Origin: Kitasatospora sp. A2-31
GTDB taxonomy: Bacteria > Actinomycetota > Actinomycetes > Streptomycetales > Streptomycetaceae
Length of the DNA stretch: 64,000 bases
Assembly (NCBI RefSeq): GCF_022288725.1
Contig: NZ_JAKNTA010000004.1
Location: forward strand, 124,001 to 188,000
Direction of reading: 5' to 3'
Positions 1-10,637 of the stretch are shown one piece after another. Both the position numbers and the translations under genes were made by a program. Under the pieces are notes generated by a model. The model ran no database searches and was not told the DNA's origin. It saw only the letters and a program-made list of their open reading frames with translations. Numbering within the stretch: position 1 is the stretch's first letter; the number at the start of each line of letters is the position of its first letter.

Positions 1-339
1 CGATCCGCTCCCGCTCGACGTGTTCGAGCAGCCGTTCCAGCGTCGCCGAGGCTCCCTCGACCCGGGCCGCCAGCGTGGTCTCCGGATCGGCGCGCTTCCA
101 GACGTCCGGGAGCGCGCGCTCCACCATCCCCGGCGCGAACCCGAAGAATGCGGCCACCACCGGCGGGGCGTCCACCGGGCCCAGCGGCGCCGCGCGGCCG
201 GCGAAGTAGCCGCGCCAGCCGCCGCGCAGTCCGGCGGCCTCGAAGGCGGCGCGCGCCTCGGGTGCGAAGTAGGTGATGGCGTGCACCGGCTCGAAGAGCC
301 ACCAGAGAGCGCGGGCGGGGTGGACGGGACCGGTCAACG
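1..339 (-). CDS. C-terminally truncated (by window edge) SCO6745-like protein
   Basis: The reading frame stays open from a TTG at 339 to the left edge, giving the first 113 codons of a longer protein. The N-terminus reads MTGPVHPARALWWLFEPVHA, followed by a conserved-looking stretch with ITYFAPEARAAFEAAGLRGG. I recognise this as the family usually annotated SCO6745-like, a widespread actinobacterial protein of unknown biochemical role. I chose the TTG start because a GAGGAAGG ribosome-binding sequence lies just upstream at normal spacing and homologous motifs begin immediately after it. Family assignment is from memory of its N-terminal motif; function is unknown. Confidence 0.6.
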
Positions 340-588
340 GAGGGCCTTCCTCGGAGGGGAGCGCCGGGGCGCGCGGACGGTGGGAGGCGCCGCACAGGGC
401 GGATGGCCGGCCGCACAAGGCTGATGACCGCGGCGGCGGCCGGGGTAACCCGCATGCGGTGTGACGAGGGTCACGGTGAGGTCTCACGCCTCGGAACCCG
501 CCCCGTTCGGTCCCTCCGGCCTGCCGAGAGATGATGGGCCGAGGTGCCCGTTCCCGGCACCGGAACCCTCGCACGAAGGCATTCGGTA

Positions 589-1272
589 ATGGCGCAGATC
601 AACCCCAGCATCCTGTCCGCGGACTTCGCGCGGCTCGCCGAGGAGGCCGAGGCCGTCAGGGGATCGGACTGGCTGCACGTCGACGTGATGGACAACCACT
701 TCGTGCCCAACCTGACGCTGGGCGTCCCGATCGTGGAGTCGCTGGCCCGGGCCACCGACATCCCGCTCGACTGCCACCTGATGATCGAGGACCCGGACCG
801 CTGGGCCCCGCAGTACGTCGAGGCCGGCGCCGGCTCGGTCACCTTCCACGTCGAGGCCGCGGCCGCGCCCGTCCGCCTCGCCCGCGAGATCCGGGCCAAG
901 GGCGCCCGCGCGTCCATGGCTCTGAAGCCCGGCACGCCGATCGAGCCGTTCGAGGACCTGCTGCCCGAGCTGGACATGCTGCTGATCATGACCGTCGAGC
1001 CCGGCTTCGGCGGCCAGGCGTTCCTCGACATCATGCTGCCCAAGATCCGTCGCACCCGGGAACTGATCGACAAGCACGGGCTGGAGCTCTGGCTGCAGGT
1101 GGACGGCGGGGTCTCGGCGGGCACCATCGAGCGCTGCGCCGAGGCGGGCGCCGACGTCTTCGTGGCCGGCTCCGCGGTCTACGGCGCGGAGGACCCGGCC
1201 GAGGCGGTCGCCAAGCTGCGCGCGCTCGCGGACGCGGCGACGGCCGACGCCTGGTGGGCCTGCGGGCACTGA
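589..1272 (+). CDS. rpe: Ribulose-phosphate 3-epimerase
   Basis: Interconverts D-ribulose 5-phosphate and D-xylulose 5-phosphate in the cytosolic pentose phosphate pathway. The 227-residue product is a full-length TIM barrel. It begins [16 protein letters not shown], then carries [12 protein letters not shown] (metal-ligand and catalytic region), [23 protein letters not shown] and a late VDGGV motif, all diagnostic of Rpe. I start at the ATG at 589 rather than the in-frame ATG at 544, because family members begin with MAxxINPSIL and a GAAGG lies about 10 bases upstream. Nearby genes give no operon information; the next gene is 244 bp downstream. Confidence 0.95.
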   Translation: MAQINPSILSADFARLAEEAEAVRGSDWLHVDVMDNHFVPNLTLGVPIVESLARATDIPLDCHLMIEDPDRWAPQYVEAGAGSVTFHVEAAAAPVRLAREIRAKGARASMALKPGTPIEPFEDLLPELDMLLIMTVEPGFGGQAFLDIMLPKIRRTRELIDKHGLELWLQVDGGVSAGTIERCAEAGADVFVAGSAVYGAEDPAEAVAKLRALADAATADAWWACGH

Positions 1273-1370
1273 GGCCAGGCGGGGGCACTGGTCACGCGGC
1301 GGGCGCCGCCGTCCGCTCACCGCCCGCTCAACGCGTTGCTCGCCCTCCGCTCCGCCGCCGCTTGCCGTCC

Positions 1371-1410
1371 GACCGCCCGCCGATCGGTCGCGACCGATCG
1401 GCGAGCGGTC
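1371..1410. terminator. Long near-perfect palindrome between rpe and pirin gene
   Basis: A 26-bp perfect palindrome (1378-1403, core CGATCGGTCGCGACCGATCG) is extended by 6-bp outer arms (1371-1376 and 1405-1410) with a single mismatch. The resulting 20-bp stem has almost no loop. It lies 98 bp after the rpe stop and about 107 bp before the pirin start. It has no T-tract, so it could be a high-GC actinomycete terminator or a dyad operator. Confidence 0.45.
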
Positions 1411-1516
1411 GGCGCCCGGCTCGCCGGGTGGAGGAACCCGCCGGGGTGCTGGATGATCGTGTTCGACGACCCCGGCCCCGGGCCGGTCCCGACCCGTTCG
1501 GTGGAGGATCCGCGAC

Positions 1517-2476
1517 ATGAGCAACCTCGACCTCAAGCCCGCGCCGACCCGCTGCGGCGGCGAGGCCGGCGCCGGCCCGGTGAAGGAACTGCTGACCGGC
1601 CGTCAGGTGCCCCTCGGCGAGAGCACGGTGGTGCGCCGCCTGCTGCCCAACCTCGGCCGCCGGATGGTCGGCGCCTGGTGCTTCGTCGACCACTACGGCC
1701 CGGACGACATCGCCGACGAACCCGGAATGCAGGTCCCGCCTCACCCGCACATGGGCCTGCAGACCGTGAGCTGGCTCCACCAGGGCGAGGTCCTGCACCG
1801 CGACAGCCTCGGCAGCCTGCAGACCGTCCGCCCCTACGAGCTGGGCCTGATGACCTCCGGCCGGGCGATCTCGCACTCCGAGGAGTCCCCGCGCCCCCAC
1901 GCCCGCTACCTCCACGGCGCCCAGCTCTGGGTGGCCCTCCCGGACGCCCACCGGCACACCGACCCGGCCTTCGAGCACCACGCCGACCTGCCCGTCGTCA
2001 CCGCCCCCGGCCTGCGCGCCACCGTCATCCTCGGCACCCTCGACTCGGCCGCCTCTCCGGGTACCACCTACACCCCCTTGGTCGGCGCGGACCTCGCCCT
2101 CACAGCGGGCGCCGACCTCAAGCTCCCCCTCGAACCCGGCTTCGAGTACGCCGTCCTCTCGATGACCGGCAGCGTCCACGTCGACGGCGTCCCCGTCGAG
2201 CCGGGCTCCATGCTCTACCTCGGCACCGACCGCCGTGAACTCCCCCTCCTCGCCCGGACCGACGCCGCCGTCCTTCTCCTCGGCGGCGAGCCCTTCGAGG
2301 AGCACCTCGTCATGTGGTGGAACTTCATCGGCCGTACGGGCGAGGAGATCTCCCAGGCCCGCACCGACTGGGAACAGGGCACCCGCTTCGGCGAAGTCCG
2401 CGGCTACGCCGGCGCCCGCCTCCGCGCCCCGGAGATGCCGCCGACCCCGCTGAAGGCGCGCGGACGGGTGCGCTGA
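1517..2476 (+). CDS. Pirin family protein
   Basis: A 319-residue double-cupin protein of the pirin family, which bind an iron-type metal in the N-terminal cupin; some members are quercetinases or redox cofactors. The metal-binding signature is visible as PPHPHMGLQTVSW (about residues 75-87) with the later ligand region GRAISHSEES (about 115-124). The C-terminal cupin carries the typical RTGEEI and late R-F patterns. GGAGGA precedes the ATG at good spacing. Substrate cannot be inferred. It appears to be a single-gene unit. Confidence 0.88.
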   Translation: MSNLDLKPAPTRCGGEAGAGPVKELLTGRQVPLGESTVVRRLLPNLGRRMVGAWCFVDHYGPDDIADEPGMQVPPHPHMGLQTVSWLHQGEVLHRDSLGSLQTVRPYELGLMTSGRAISHSEESPRPHARYLHGAQLWVALPDAHRHTDPAFEHHADLPVVTAPGLRATVILGTLDSAASPGTTYTPLVGADLALTAGADLKLPLEPGFEYAVLSMTGSVHVDGVPVEPGSMLYLGTDRRELPLLARTDAAVLLLGGEPFEEHLVMWWNFIGRTGEEISQARTDWEQGTRFGEVRGYAGARLRAPEMPPTPLKARGRVR

Positions 2477-2980
2477 CCTGTGCAGATGCCCTCGAAGTCA
2501 TGCCTGCATGCTCCGCTGCTCACCGGGCTGCTGGGGAGTCTGGGAGCCTTGCTGGAGGACGCACGCTCCTAGGTTTCGACGCCTGACGGAGGTGAGGTCC
2601 TCGCTCCTCCTGATTCTCAGGTCTGGGTGTCTGTAGCAGGCTTCAGTCGACTCGATGCTGACCTTTTGCTGACCTTCCTGATGGAAGGTCAGTTAGCGTG
2701 ATCAGGCGAAGGCCCCTTGAGCGGTCGAGCCCGAGCGCCGCATCGAAGGTCCTTGCCGCTCGTTGGCGGCCTGCCGGTCTGGGTGGTTCTGGACGGCGGC
2801 GCGTCTGCGTTCCGTCGTCAGGCCCGCTTAGGTCGGCGCCAGACGGGGGCCGTTCTTGCGATTCGTGAACGAGTAGCCGCGAACGCGCGTCGACGAGCAC
2901 TGGAGCTGTGGGCTGATCCGGTTGATCGGCCATCGCTGGGGCGGACCCTGCTGGAACGCACATCCGAGCGGGGCTATCTA
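2477..2980. other. No intact gene; degenerate intergenic region
   Basis: Between the pirin stop and the LamG remnant I see no convincing start/RBS or protein-family motif on either strand. Codon positions lose the normal high-GC3 pattern, consistent with decayed accessory DNA. A short direct repeat of GCTGACCTT (2660-2680) is visible; its meaning is unknown. Confidence 0.4.
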
Positions 2981-2989
2981 TGGCCTGCT

Positions 2990-3530
2990 CTTTCTGCTCG
3001 CGACAACAACAGCCCCGGCGCGCCGGTCACCACGAGCGGCTCGGTTGCGGACAACACCTGGCACCACGTGGTCCTCCCCGCAGCCAGGGACAACACGGTG
3101 CTCTTCCTGGACGGCGTGAAGGTGGGTACCACTGCAGGGGACATCGACCACCTGAGCATGGACCGCGCCTACCTCGGCGGCGGCTACACCGGCAACTGGC
3201 AGGGCAACTGGCCCGGCAGTAACGGGGGCTGGTCATGGGTCAACGGCCAGCTCGACGAGGTCGCGGTCTACGACTACCCGCTCACCGGCCAGACCGTCGC
3301 CGACCACTACGCCCTGCGCAACGGCAGCTCGCAACTAACCAAGACGGTACTGCCGACCGGACGCAACAGCGCCCCGGGTCGCCTACGACCAGAACACGGA
3401 GCGGGTCACCACGGTGACGGACTCCGCCGGCAGCGACTGGAAGATCTCCGAACCGACCTTCACCGGGGGCTCGTTCCTCTACAGCGAGGCGGGCACCGGG
3501 CCGCCGGCACCTACCACGACATCCTCCACG
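2990..3530 (+). pseudogene. Decayed LamG / YD-repeat (RHS-type) protein fragment
   Basis: In one frame (about 3020-3345) the translation gives a LamG-like concanavalin-fold domain: SVADNTWHHVVL, NTVLFLDGVKVGTT, then VNGQLDEVAVYDYPLTGQ. The continuation VAYDQNTERVTTVTDSAGSD, an RHS/YD-repeat-style segment, lies in another frame from about 3378, so a frameshift falls near 3345-3378. Proteins with LamG plus YD repeats are typically large secreted polymorphic toxins; here only an internal piece survives, with no start and multiple frame breaks. It sits directly upstream of a toxin-like tail and an immunity gene, so all three are probably remnants of one locus. Confidence 0.6.
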
Positions 3531-3746
3531 TCATGTCGGCCTCGTACAACAGTGTCGACCTGCTGGCCATGGTGCTGCTCGTCCCGAATGTGACTCCCAC
3601 GGCCACCTCTGGTCCTCAGCCGGATCAGAGCGGACCCGACAAGGCTCCCAGCTGCCTGGACCGTCGCCCGGCAGGTGCTGTTAGCGACAACGGTGGCAAG
3701 GGTGGCTGGATCGACTACTGGGACACAGAGGATGTAGTCGACCCAG

Positions 3747-4142
3747 GTGCGGCGCCGGGTGCAGCGGTCACGAAGCGTCCGACGGGGGCCCATGCATGCC
3801 TGGCGGGGGCTCCAAAGGGAAGTCGCGGAATACATGCGACTGGCAATATCACCAGTTGGAGGGAAGCTCAGAGCATTGCTGTGGCGGGTGGATTCCCGCT
3901 CGCAGGTAATGAACAGCTTCCGGGAGTTCGAGAGGCATGTCGGAGACGTCATGCGGGAAGGCCAGATCGTTGACTACACAGTCATCCCGCTGTACCAGAC
4001 TCCTGCCAGTACCATCCCGTTCGGGTTCTCCTTGATGGCCTACAGCCAGTCTTCGAAGGGGATCCCTGACATGATGGAGTACACCTACGTGGACAACGCT
4101 CGACTTAACGGTAGAAATCAGGCAATCCCCCTAGGGAATTGA
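3747..4142 (+). pseudogene. C-terminal toxin-domain remnant (DNA/RNA non-specific endonuclease-like)
   Basis: The last ~75 codons read like the tail of nuclease toxins found at the C-termini of RHS and type VII polymorphic toxins: NSFREFERHVGDVMREGQ, then VDYTVIPLYQ and PFGFSLMAYS. This is the 'FE..V...L..G..V.Y.VTP.Y' pattern of non-specific endonuclease toxins. The His/Asn catalytic part expected upstream is not readable in this frame; the preceding segment is in another frame, so the toxin is inactivated. The stop lies 24 bp before the SUKH immunity gene, the usual toxin-immunity order. The family call is inference from a short tail. Confidence 0.45.
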
Positions 4143-4166
4143 CCGTATCCAAGCAGTGGACAGAAG

Positions 4167-4727
4167 ATGAGTGTGGAACTGGACCGTCTTGCCCAATTCT
4201 TCGGCGAGCCCTCGCAGCAGCCGACGGCTACGCCGTGGGAGCGTTCCCTCGCGGAAGTCGGCTTCGCTTTCCCTGCGGACTATCGGGAGTTCGTAGACCA
4301 GTATGGGAGTGTGCGGATCAACGGCGAGCTGTCTGTGCCGGTTCCAACCCTGCGCTCCTACGACGGTGGGCCGATCGTCGGCTTCCCCGGATTCTTGCGC
4401 CTGACGACTGACGGGGTCGCTGCCGATTTGGCTGGTGACCCGGACTGCCCCTACCTCGTCCACCCTGAGCCCGGCGGCCTCATCGCATGGGGCTCCAACC
4501 TCAACGCCGACCAGTTCTTCTGGCTTACCGAGGGCGGAGACCCGGATTCGTGGCCCGTGGTCGCGTTCTATCGGAGCCCCGAGGAGTGGGATCGGTTCGA
4601 TGGTGGGTTTGCGGCCTTCCTGCTCGCCGTCGTCGAGGGCACGTACGCGTATGCCGATGAGGTGGCGCCCGCCAACCCCGACGAGCCGCTGTGTCGATAC
4701 CAGGGTGACTGGACTTGGGTGGAATAG
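4167..4727 (+). CDS. SMI1/KNR4 (SUKH) family immunity protein
   Basis: A 186-residue intact protein with the SUKH pattern: an N-terminal helix (LDRLAQFFGEPSQQP), then WERSLAEVGFAFPADYREFV around residues 25-44, and the mid-protein G-W/A-G strands (GGLIAWGSNLNADQFFW, about 112-128). SUKH proteins neutralise nuclease toxins of polymorphic toxin systems. It follows the toxin tail by 24 bp. The gene is full length while its cognate toxin is broken, so it may persist as an orphan immunity gene. The RBS is weak (GGACAGAAG). Confidence 0.75.
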   Translation: MSVELDRLAQFFGEPSQQPTATPWERSLAEVGFAFPADYREFVDQYGSVRINGELSVPVPTLRSYDGGPIVGFPGFLRLTTDGVAADLAGDPDCPYLVHPEPGGLIAWGSNLNADQFFWLTEGGDPDSWPVVAFYRSPEEWDRFDGGFAAFLLAVVEGTYAYADEVAPANPDEPLCRYQGDWTWVE

Positions 4728-4794
4728 CTGGGCTGCCGGGGTACTGAGACGCTCCACCACTAATTCTCCAGTGAGAGTTCTCCATGTGCCCTGG

Positions 4795-6912
<2,118 letters not shown>

Positions 6913-6944
6913 TCGCACGGGGGCGTGGAAGGTGCGCGCCGCTG

Positions 6945-7343
6945 TCAGGGCTGCGGGGCAAGGGCGGCGGGCAGGAGACAGCCGGTCACCCACTCGGGGC
7001 TGATCCGGATGGTCACCCGACCGTCGAGCGCCGGCGCGATGGGATCGGCCGCGGAGCCTTCCGCGCCGGCCTCGGCGGTGCCGAGCACCGTGACGCTCCA
7101 GCCGCTGCCGTCGGCCGCGCTGATCTCGTCGGCCTGGAAGGCGACGAGTGCCCCCGCGACCGCGCGCAGGAATTCGGAACCGGCGGTGGCCCGCAGCAGT
7201 ACGCTGCCGTCGTCGTCGAGGCGGTAGCGGGTCGGCAGGACAGCCGGCAGGGCGCCCACGGTGTAGACGACACGCCCGACCGGTGCTCCGGCCAGCAGGC
7301 GCAGACAGTGCCGCTCCTCGAGCGGCGCGATGTCAGGTGTCAT
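6945..7343 (-). CDS. Pyridoxamine 5'-phosphate oxidase (PPOX) fold protein
   Basis: A 132-residue split-barrel flavin-binding-type protein with the actinobacterial signature LEERHCLRLLAGAPVGRVVY, PAVLPTRYRLDDDGSVLLRA and a late GWSVTVLGTAE. Such small PPOX-like proteins bind FMN, F420 or heme and are common in DevR-type dormancy regulons. It lies between a DevS-like kinase and its probable response regulator, on the regulator's strand. The end is 33 bp from the convergent kinase stop. Cofactor and activity cannot be read from the sequence. Confidence 0.82.
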   Translation of the reverse strand: MTPDIAPLEERHCLRLLAGAPVGRVVYTVGALPAVLPTRYRLDDDGSVLLRATAGSEFLRAVAGALVAFQADEISAADGSGWSVTVLGTAEAGAEGSAADPIAPALDGRVTIRISPEWVTGCLLPAALAPQP

Positions 7344-7434
7344 GGCATCGATGGTCGTCCCCGGCCGACATGGGTGGGATAGGCCGTTGGTCCCCCGGCC
7401 GGTGGCCGGGTGGTCCGACTGCCGGTGACAGGTG

Positions 7435-8139
7435 TCAGTGGACGCGCCGGCCGGACGCCTGGTCGTGGGCGGCCAGGGCCTGGGTGGCGATGACGGCGGC
7501 CTGGACGCGGCGCTCCACGCCGAGCTTGGCCAGCAGCCGGGAGATGTGGTTCTTGACGGTCTTCTCGGCGAGGTAGAGGCGCTGGCCGATCTGGCGGTTG
7601 GTCAGGCCTTCGCCGACCAGCGCGAGGATCTCGCGCTCCCGGTCCGTGAGCTGCGGAAGGTCGGAGGCTTGCGGGGCGGTGTCGCCGCGAAGGCGGGCCA
7701 TCAGACGCGTGGTGGCGCCGGGATCGAGCATGGACTGCCCGGCGGCGACCGTGCGCACCGCGGAGACCAGGTCCGTGCCACTGATCTGCTTCAACACGTA
7801 CCCAGAGGCGCCGGCCATGATCGAGTCGAGCAGCGCCTCCTCGTCGTCGAAGGAGGTGAGGATGAGGCAGGCCAGCTCGGGCATGCGCGAGCGCAGCTCG
7901 CGGCAGACGGTCACGCCGTCGCCGTCCGGAAGCCGCATGTCGAGGATCGCCACGTCGGGACGGAGCGCCGGGACCCGCGCGAGTGCCTGCTCGACCGTTG
8001 CGGCCTCGCCGATGACGGTCAGGTCGGGTTCGGCGTCCAGCAGGTCGTGCACGCCGCGGCGGACCACCTCGTGGTCGTCGAGCAGGAACACCTTCACCGC
8101 GTCGGGTCCGCTCGCCCGGTCCGCCGTGCTGTCCGCCAT
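7435..8139 (-). CDS. LuxR/NarL-family response regulator (DevR-like)
   Basis: A 234-residue regulator. The receiver domain shows [13 protein letters not shown] (acidic pocket), the phosphoacceptor D67 in [17 protein letters not shown] and K in GYVLKQI. The C-terminal GerE-type HTH is about residues 168-225 ([20 protein letters not shown] ... [15 protein letters not shown]). The start at 8139 follows GGAGAAG; the longer in-frame start at 8265 would add a non-conserved leader. It is separated from the likely cognate DevS-like kinase only by the PPOX gene. Expected to bind DNA as a dimer after phosphorylation. Confidence 0.92.
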   Translation of the reverse strand: MADSTADRASGPDAVKVFLLDDHEVVRRGVHDLLDAEPDLTVIGEAATVEQALARVPALRPDVAILDMRLPDGDGVTVCRELRSRMPELACLILTSFDDEEALLDSIMAGASGYVLKQISGTDLVSAVRTVAAGQSMLDPGATTRLMARLRGDTAPQASDLPQLTDREREILALVGEGLTNRQIGQRLYLAEKTVKNHISRLLAKLGVERRVQAAVIATQALAAHDQASGRRVH

Positions 8140-8475
8140 CAACTTCTCCGTACCCGCCTGGACCCGCCACCGGAGCGGGGCGAGTGGGACCGTCGGGCAG
8201 TCTGACGCCCGATCCGGCTCGTGCGCCAGGGCCGGACGGCCCCCATTCTCCATGCTCCAGCTCATGGACGGACGGAACCGGCCACGGGAGCCGCGGCGAG
8301 GGTCGCGCCGTGCGACTGCGACCGGGGCGGCTCAGCGCGGAATCCGTGGGGTGGGGCAGCCGGCCGGTCCGGGGCGGCGCAGCAGAGCCGCAGGCAGGCC
8401 GCGGCGCCACGGGCGGACGGGCCCGAGCGTCCTCGGCCGGGTCGGTGCCCGGGCAGGGTGAGGGAAGCTCGGGGC
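8140..8475. other. Intergenic region without recognised features
   Basis: This stretch separates the response-regulator start from the ABC permease stop, both on the minus strand. It should hold the regulator's promoter. I saw no convincing small ORF, tRNA or hairpin with a T-tract. Confidence 0.4.
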
Positions 8476-9297
8476 TCAGGGAGCCAGGTCCCGGCGCAGC
8501 AGGAGCGGAAGCGCGGCGGCGATCCCGGCGAACCCGACGGCTACCAGGACGGCGAACGGGCCCCACGTGATCGTTCCGTGGGCGAGCGCGTCGCCCGGCG
8601 TGTAGTAGTGGAACGGGCTGAGGTAGCGCAGCGGCGCGGCCGGGTGCCAGGCCATGGCGATGAAGTTGACGGCGAAGCCGACGGCGCCGAACGCGATGGT
8701 GGCACCGATCACCTGGGCCCGGTGGCGAGCCGCGGCCGAGACGGCCAGAGCCGGACCCGACAGGCAGAGCGTGAACGCGCAGCCTGCGAGGCCGGCCGCG
8801 ACTACCCCGCGCAGGGCGACCGCGTGGTGAAGGGCGGGGGAGAGTGCCACTCCGCCGGCGACCGCCAGCGTGGCAGCGCCGTTGAGCGCCAGTACGGCCG
8901 CGAGCACGGCGGCGCCCCGTTCGGCGAGCAGCCTCGGGCGGGAGACCGGGCGGACCATCAGCAGCTCGATGGTGCCGGCCTCGACGTCGGTTGCGACGGC
9001 AGCCGCTGCGAGCGAGCCGATCGCCGTCAACTGCATGGCGATCCAGAACGGGTGCACCAGGCCGGCCCCCAGCAGGCCGGGGTAGCTGGCGATGGAGACG
9101 TCCCCGGTCGATCCGGAGAAGGCCTTGAGCGCGTCCGGGGCGACCGAGCCGGTTCCGCCGAAGAGCTGGGCGGGCGGCACCGCCCGGATGACGGCCACGA
9201 TCAGCGCCTCGAAGACGACCATGCCGGAGGCCAGCAGCGCCAGCATCCGGCGGCGCCGGTGCAGAGCCAGCCAGAACAAGGGAAACCGGGCTCTCAT
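8476..9297 (-). CDS. ABC-2 type transporter permease
   Basis: A 273-residue integral membrane protein, MRARFPLFWLALHRRRRMLA at the start, with about six hydrophobic segments including MLALLASGMVVFEALIVAVI, IAMQLTAIGSLAAAAVA, and a C-terminal FAVLVAVGFAGIAAALPLLL. The cytoplasmic motif VEAGTIELLMVRPVSRPRLL between segments 2 and 3 is characteristic of ABC-2 permeases. Its ATG overlaps the stop of the upstream ATPase gene (ATGA at 9294-9297), so the two are translationally coupled and form one exporter. The substrate is unknown. The ABC pair is unrelated to the DrrAB pair at 59 kb except by superfamily. Confidence 0.88.
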   Translation of the reverse strand: MRARFPLFWLALHRRRRMLALLASGMVVFEALIVAVIRAVPPAQLFGGTGSVAPDALKAFSGSTGDVSIASYPGLLGAGLVHPFWIAMQLTAIGSLAAAAVATDVEAGTIELLMVRPVSRPRLLAERGAAVLAAVLALNGAATLAVAGGVALSPALHHAVALRGVVAAGLAGCAFTLCLSGPALAVSAAARHRAQVIGATIAFGAVGFAVNFIAMAWHPAAPLRYLSPFHYYTPGDALAHGTITWGPFAVLVAVGFAGIAAALPLLLRRDLAP

Positions 9298-10241
9298 GAC
9301 CGTACCTCCACTGCTTCGGCGTCCTGCCGGTACAGGTCGAGGAACGCCTCGTCCAGTCCGGCCTCCTCCACCGACAGGTCCTTCACCGGCAGCGCGGCCA
9401 GCAGCTCGCGCACTCCCGCGACCAGCTCCGCCGGCGGGACGAGCAGGTGGAGCTCGTCGCCGTGCCAGCGCGGCGCCCAGCGCTCCGCCGGCCCCAGGGC
9501 CCGGGCCCCGAGGCCGTCGGCCAGGACCAGCCGCACCCGCCGGGCGCGCTCCTGCCGCAGGGTGGACACGGTCCGCACCGCAACCAGCCGCCCCGCCCGC
9601 ACGAGCGCCACCCGGCCGCAGGCCCGTTGCACCTCGGGCAGCACGTGGCTCGACAGCAGGACCGTGCGGCCCGCGTGTGCCGCCTCCGCCAGTAGCGCGA
9701 AGAAGACCTCCTGGACCAACGGATCGAGACCCTCGGTGGGCTCGTCGAGGACCACCAGCTCGGGATCGTGCTGCAGCGCCTGCACCAGGCCGAGTTTCTG
9801 CTTCATCCCCCGCGAGTACTCCCGCACCGGCCGGGCCAGATCGGCGGCCGTCAGCCCGAGCCGCTCGCACAGCTGCGCGCGCCGGGGCGTCGCGGCGCCC
9901 TGCAGGTCACCGAGCAGCTGCAGCGTCTGAGCGCCCGTGAGCTCCGGGTACAGGCGAAGTTCTCCCGGCAGGTAGCCCAGCTGCGGGGCCAGGCGCGGAC
10001 GGTCGGCGAGCGGGTCCAGGCCCAGAAGCCGGATCCGTCCGGCGCTGGGCCGCAGCAGGCCCACCAGGCAGCGGATGGTGGTGGTCTTCCCGGCGCCGTT
10101 GGGGCCCAGGAACCCGAAGACCTCGCCCCGCCGCACGGTCAGGTCGAGGTGGTCCACCCCCGCCTTGCGACCGTAGTACTTGGTCAGTCCGGCCAGTTCT
10201 ATGGCCGGCGCCTCACGCTCCATCGCGGCTCCCTCGGTCAT
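9294..10241 (-). CDS. ABC transporter ATP-binding protein
   Basis: A 315-residue ABC-2 ATPase: Walker A GPNGAGKTTT, a variant signature EYSRGMKQKLGLVQAL (S-R-G-M rather than SGGQ), Walker B ELVVLDEPTEGLDPLV and the switch His in LLSSHVLPEV. The ~90-residue C-terminal tail is typical of DrrA-type antibiotic or lipid exporters. I take the ATG at 10241 (MTEGAAMEREAP); an ATG at 10223 after GAGGGAG is also possible. The open frame extends to 10586, but that extension is low-complexity and not family-like. Coupled by a 4-bp overlap to the permease. Confidence 0.9.
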   Translation of the reverse strand: MTEGAAMEREAPAIELAGLTKYYGRKAGVDHLDLTVRRGEVFGFLGPNGAGKTTTIRCLVGLLRPSAGRIRLLGLDPLADRPRLAPQLGYLPGELRLYPELTGAQTLQLLGDLQGAATPRRAQLCERLGLTAADLARPVREYSRGMKQKLGLVQALQHDPELVVLDEPTEGLDPLVQEVFFALLAEAAHAGRTVLLSSHVLPEVQRACGRVALVRAGRLVAVRTVSTLRQERARRVRLVLADGLGARALGPAERWAPRWHGDELHLLVPPAELVAGVRELLAALPVKDLSVEEAGLDEAFLDLYRQDAEAVEVRS

Positions 10242-10439
10242 GGCCGCCTCTGCGGCGGCGTCGGCTCGCGTCCCCACTGCACCGCACCGAGCAGGGGGGT
10301 GACAGGGGCTTGTCGGCCCTGTTCGGCAGGCCTCTCGGCCCCCGAATCGGCGGTCGGGCGGCACCGGGGCTGAAGGTCCCGGCACGGCGGCCCCCTCGGC
10401 CCTTCGCCAGCGCGCACCGGTCAGTCGACGGCGAAGGCG

Positions 10440-10600
10440 ACCCCGGGGAGAAGCAGACACTTCCCACGATCCGCAAGGCCGTGGACCGCGAGCTCTCGCT
10501 TCCCGAGGTCGCCGCGGCGCACGCCGAATCACTGGCAGTGCAGATCCGCGTCCTGGGCCTTCACCCAGCCCGGCGGAGGCCGGCATCGTCCATGACCCCG
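10440..10600 (+). pseudogene. Possible MerR-type regulator remnant
   Basis: In the 396-bp gap between two minus-strand genes, the plus strand reads TIRKAVDRELSLPEVAAAHA and then AESLAVQIRVLGLHPA. This resembles the dimerisation-helix region of MerR-family regulators ('...LPLAEVAA.HAE..EAQIR.LRLHRAVL'). There is no HTH, start or RBS. It is likely a decayed fragment; evidence is limited to about 35 residues. Confidence 0.3.
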
Positions 10601-10637
10601 GCCCCTCTCGTGGTCCCGTGCGCGCGCCTGCGCGAGG

